In this document: in pieces, positions 60,987 through 64,000 of the stretch
Position numbering within the stretch: the stretch's first letter is position 1
Layout of the letters: each line of letters starts with the position of its first letter
NCBI RefSeq assembly: GCF_963664965.1
Contig: NZ_OY761823.1
Location: 2,746,001 to 2,810,000, forward strand
DNA from: an uncultured Pseudodesulfovibrio sp.
GTDB taxonomy: Bacteria > Desulfobacterota > Desulfovibrionia > Desulfovibrionales > Desulfovibrionaceae
Length of the DNA stretch: 64,000 bases
Direction of reading: 5' to 3'
The notes under the pieces: generated by a model
The model's input: only the letters and a program-made list of their open reading frames with translations
The model's database searches: none
What the model was told of the DNA's origin: nothing
Translations under genes and position numbers: made by a program

Positions 60987-61363
60987 AATTTTCTCCAGGA
61001 CTACCCAGCAAATGCTAGAAACGCATAATGAACCTCAGCACAAAAAATTTTAGCGAACACTGTATTTAAAATAGTAACAATAACTACAACCAAAGACAAC
61101 CAAGCAACCCCACCACCTTTTAATGCTAACTTGAATCCGGCTTATGTCCGATGATTAATATTACTTATGCAGATAATTATTACTACGCTACTCCAATCAG
61201 ACATACGGGTAAGTATTGCCACAGACGACTGAAATAAAAGACTTTTAAGCACAACTCAAAAATCATTTTGCGATCAAAAACCGCCTGTTTTCAGACCGCA
61301 TCTCTACACAATACAGTTTCTTTCTAATCGACAAACCGTAACGATATTCAGTATCGTGAGGCC
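60987..61363. other. A/T-rich intergenic region, no gene found
   Basis: 377 bp between the divergent repeat protein and the DUF922 gene. Clearly richer in A/T than the genes around it. Several TATAAT-like tracts are present but none has a convincing -35 partner. A 6-bp inverted repeat (ACGATA/TATCGT) is at about 61339-61355. No RNA gene or small ORF with a ribosome site was found. Confidence 0.6.
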
Positions 61364-61954
61364 ATGAGGATTATGTTTCGCAGTACAATTATCGCCACGA
61401 TTTCGACACTCTTCCTTCTGACTGCCGCCCCATGTCTGGCGGATGTCGTCAAGACGGAGACCGTTAAGTATTACATGGTGAGCGGAAAAGGGAAAAAAGA
61501 AATTGTCCGAAGCATGAGACGCAATTCGCCCATCAAGGAGAAAGGACGGACATTTCAGGGGAACACGTCTTCACAGATCAAATACAAATTTACATGGATT
61601 CGCAAAAACGGCGTCTGCACCATCAACAAGGTGACGGTCCGAATTCACATCACATACCTGTACCCCAAACTGGCCCAGCAAACGTCCAAGGCCATACGTC
61701 AGTGGTGGGACACCTATATGGATCGATTAACCGAGCATGAACTCGTACATGGTGAAATCGCTCTTGAATCGGCTCACGTTCTGGACCATGCCCTCAATAC
61801 TCTCAAAACGCCGAACTGCGACAACGTCGAAAAGCGTGTCAAAAACAAATTCGATTCCATCATGCAGAAATACAAGAAAAAACAAAGAGATTACGACAAG
61901 TTGACCAACCACGGCATTAATCAGGAACGTTTCAAGGGTATACAACACCTATAA
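61364..61954 (+). CDS. DUF922-like secreted putative zinc protease
   Basis: 196 residues with a signal peptide (about 1-27, cleaved after CLA). HELVH at 125-129 is an HExxH zinc motif; the flanking TEHELVHGEIAL matches DUF922. KYYMVSGKGKKEIVRSMRRN is the typical N-terminal segment. It is probably periplasmic. GTGAGG precedes the ATG. It is convergent with the glutamate-synthase-like gene and ends at a shared terminator. Confidence 0.75.
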   Translation: MRIMFRSTIIATISTLFLLTAAPCLADVVKTETVKYYMVSGKGKKEIVRSMRRNSPIKEKGRTFQGNTSSQIKYKFTWIRKNGVCTINKVTVRIHITYLYPKLAQQTSKAIRQWWDTYMDRLTEHELVHGEIALESAHVLDHALNTLKTPNCDNVEKRVKNKFDSIMQKYKKKQRDYDKLTNHGINQERFKGIQHL

Positions 61955-61955
61955 A

Positions 61956-61983
61956 AAAGGCAGCGAGTCTCCCCGCTGCCTTT
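61956..61983. terminator. Bidirectional terminator
   Basis: AAAGGCAGCG and CGCTGCCTTT pair perfectly around an 8-nt loop, with A6 to the left and a T-tract to the right. Confidence 0.85.
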
Positions 61984-62004
61984 GATATTTTCAACAACTT
62001 GGCC

Positions 62005-64000
62005 CTACCCCAGAGGAGCGGGCTCCTTCATATCCCAGATACCGCAGGGACAGGAATTCGCGCAGAATCCGCAAGCGATACACTTCTCCGGGTCCACGAC
62101 ACGCTCAAAGCCGCCGTCCTCCAGTTCAACACGGGTAATGGCCGATTCCGGGCATACGGTATCGCAGATATAACAATCGCGGCAGGCACCGCAGGACGAG
62201 CACTCCGCACCGCACTGGTTCATGTCACTGAACTCGACGACGCGCGGATCAAAGTATTCAAGCGTCATGCGGGTATAATCGATCATTTCCCGGGTATCGG
62301 ACTGAGGCCGACGTCCGTTGAACAGATCGTCAATGACTTCCGCTGCGCGGCGTCCGTGCCCAATGGCATGGGTCAGCAATCCAGGACGAACGACATCGCC
62401 GATGGCAAACACTCTGGAGTCCGTGGTCTGGTAATCGTCATTGACCACCACGTGCCCACGATCCAGCGCAATATTGTCCGGCAGGAACTCGATGTCCGGC
62501 GCATCACCGATAGACATGATGACCGTATCTGCCTCAAGCAGTTCACCGCTCTGCAACAGAACACCGTCTTCGGTAATCTCCTTGGTGAAGCAAGGCCACT
62601 TGAATCGTGCGCCGACTTCCTCGGCTTCCTTGCGCTCCTTGCCGAAAGAGGCCGGCTCCTGAATATCAATCAGCCTGATATCCTCGGCTCCGACGCCCGC
62701 CGCCACGGTTGCGACGTCACAGCCGACGTTACCCGCACCGATGATGACGAGCTTCCTGCCGATCTTCGCCTTACCCTTTTTCGCGTCCTTAAGAAACGTG
62801 AGAGCCGGGTAAATACGTTCATGACCGGGAACCGGAATGACACGCGGCTTCTGGGCACCGACAGCGAGCACCACGTAATCGTACTCATCCCGAAGCGCTT
62901 CAAACTCCTTGCCCTTGAGTTCCTGCTGAAGATGAACATGCGGCAGGACCTCGGCGGCACGCTGAACCTCGGCCTCAACGACTTCCTTGGGCACGCGGGA
63001 ATTGGGGATGGAAGAAGATATCTTGCCACCCAACGTCTCGGCCATGTCATAGACAACGGCCTCGTGTCCCTTCATGCGTATCTGCCACGCCACGGAAATA
63101 CCGGCAGGCCCGCCGCCGATGACGGCCACGCGCTTCCCGGAAAGGGGCGGCAGTTCCGGGGCCTTGCTCTTGTACCCTTCCCGTCCGAGTTTGGTGATAT
63201 CAACCGCAGCCATGCCCTGCTGCGTGGAACGGGTACACCCTTCCATGCAGAGATTCGGGCAGAGATATCCGCAGACCGTGGCCGGGAACGGCGTGTACGC
63301 CAATGCGAGATCAACGGCTTCGTCGATCAGGCCGTCACGCACCAGACGCCAGCGTTCTTGCACGGGCATGCCGGTAGGACAGCTGGATTGACAGGGGGCC
63401 ATGTACTTGCGGTTTTCCCAGACCGGCACCTTGCGGCGCAAATCACCATGCACAATGAGCGGAATCGGAGAACGGTCAAGATCGGTCAAATCACCGATCA
63501 TGCCCCCCTGCCCGAGTTCGGCATCCCAGACATTCGCCCGGAAATCCGCCATGGAACGACGTACCCTGCCCTTCTTTTCAAACGGGGTTCTGGCGCGAAT
63601 TAGCTGCCACTCCTCGCGGCGGGTCAGGCGCTTGAGCAGTCTCGGCCTCTTTATCTTCCCGAGATACTCAGCCAGACTTTCCGTCAGCCATTCCCATGTT
63701 TCATCATCGATAGGCTCCATGACCGCATCTGCCTGCGAAAATCCGTCGATGGGACCACGCACGAAAATCCGCCCGCCGACCATCCCGACACAGGGCCGGT
63801 AGCCAAGGACGTTTTTCGGGTTCTGGGCATCATGTCCGCAGACAACAGCCGTGCCGCCCGCCATGAACTCGGCGAAATAATCACCGACCGATCCGAGCAC
63901 CCACAGTTCCGGTGCAGCAAACCGAGGGTTCGTCTTGGTCATGGTCATGCCACGCGCACCGATGTCACCCGCAACAAAGACCTTGCCCTGAGCCATGGCA
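62005..64000 (-). CDS. Fused glutamate-synthase-like protein: GXGXG, GltD-type oxidoreductase and ferredoxin (5' end outside the window)
   Basis: At least 664 residues. The N-terminal visible part (about 1-110) is the GltB C-terminal GXGXG beta-helix (GKVFVAGDIGARGMTMTK). A GltD-type module follows: cysteines in CQSSCPTGMP and CGYLCPNLCMEGC for Fe-S clusters, FAD loop VAVIGGGPAGIS and NAD(P) loop VIIGAGNVGCD. The C-terminus is a two-[4Fe-4S] ferredoxin (CSSCGACRDCYICDTVCP and CIACGFCANSCPCG). The frame remains open at 64000, so the ATG at 63996 is probably internal. It likely carries electrons for glutamate synthesis or a related flavin-based reaction. Confidence 0.88.
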   Translation of the reverse strand, partial: AMAQGKVFVAGDIGARGMTMTKTNPRFAAPELWVLGSVGDYFAEFMAGGTAVVCGHDAQNPKNVLGYRPCVGMVGGRIFVRGPIDGFSQADAVMEPIDDETWEWLTESLAEYLGKIKRPRLLKRLTRREEWQLIRARTPFEKKGRVRRSMADFRANVWDAELGQGGMIGDLTDLDRSPIPLIVHGDLRRKVPVWENRKYMAPCQSSCPTGMPVQERWRLVRDGLIDEAVDLALAYTPFPATVCGYLCPNLCMEGCTRSTQQGMAAVDITKLGREGYKSKAPELPPLSGKRVAVIGGGPAGISVAWQIRMKGHEAVVYDMAETLGGKISSSIPNSRVPKEVVEAEVQRAAEVLPHVHLQQELKGKEFEALRDEYDYVVLAVGAQKPRVIPVPGHERIYPALTFLKDAKKGKAKIGRKLVIIGAGNVGCDVATVAAGVGAEDIRLIDIQEPASFGKERKEAEEVGARFKWPCFTKEITEDGVLLQSGELLEADTVIMSIGDAPDIEFLPDNIALDRGHVVVNDDYQTTDSRVFAIGDVVRPGLLTHAIGHGRRAAEVIDDLFNGRRPQSDTREMIDYTRMTLEYFDPRVVEFSDMNQCGAECSSCGACRDCYICDTVCPESAITRVELEDGGFERVVDPEKCIACGFCANSCPCGIWDMKEPAPLG

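Noticed and set aside
61999..63603. 534-codon open frame on the plus strand
   Set aside because: Antisense to the glutamate-synthase-like gene with clear FAD, NAD and Fe-S motifs.

Overview
The window looks like a piece of the main chromosome of a Gram-negative Desulfovibrio/Pseudodesulfovibrio-type bacterium (Desulfovibrionales). This is an inference from gene content and style: a C39-like type I secretion system, a heme-motif (DUF3365-type) sensor kinase next to a YeiH-family exporter, a DksA/TraR protein, a fused GltB-GltD-ferredoxin, short homoaconitase-type LeuC/LeuD, and small Desulfovibrio-like zinc-ribbon proteins. No rRNA, prophage, integrase, insertion sequence or CRISPR array was seen.

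Layout. 0-6.4 kb: tRNA methyltransferase trmL, the dTDP-rhamnose genes rfbB-rfbD, a zinc-ribbon/SulP/STAS/cNMP fusion transporter and a glycosyltransferase. 6.5-11.9 kb (minus strand): ABC-F ATPase, NUDIX hydrolase, metF, asd and a class IV aminotransferase. 12-13 kb: GIY-YIG protein and two small membrane-anchored coiled-coil proteins. 13.1-19.1 kb (minus): psd-pssA, a terminator, then leuA-leuC-leuD-leuB. 19.3-24.5 kb: EamA transporter, a methyltransferase, a tRNA cluster (four identical tRNA-Gly plus tRNA-Cys), dksA, an NFACT protein and a His-rich HypB-tail-like protein. 24.7-36.7 kb: VgrG3-C-like muramidase, gpmA-mutY, a large CCHC-knuckle/TPR membrane protein, two glycosyltransferases, a TolC/zinc-ribbon/MltB set, a MogA-like protein and DUF1614. 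36.8-44.2 kb: rfbA, a 47-residue membrane protein, a PilZ protein with a histone-like tail, an RdgC-like pair with an SGNH hydrolase, TVP38, YcaO and tRNA-Leu.

44.3-53.1 kb is one regulatory unit. A heme-motif histidine kinase and an NtrC-type sigma-54 activator are divergent from an operon of YeiH-family exporter, small membrane proteins and a UspA protein. In the gap are a perfect -24/-12 promoter and, about 100 bp upstream of the expected start, a perfect 16-bp palindrome. A pseudokinase fused to a UspA-like domain follows.

53.3-61.0 kb (minus) is an unusual type I secretion locus. Its order is an acidic, signal-peptide-less repeat protein (13 copies of a 36-bp repeat, with two +1 frameshifts), ABC protein 2, a bacteriohemerythrin, ABC protein 1 and an HlyD adaptor. 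The two ABC proteins have complementary defects in their ATP-site motifs, which predicts an obligate heterodimer with one working ATP site. I regard this locus, together with the sigma-54 exporter unit, as the strongest candidate for something undescribed. The window closes with a DUF922 putative protease and the fused glutamate-synthase-like protein, which runs off the right edge.
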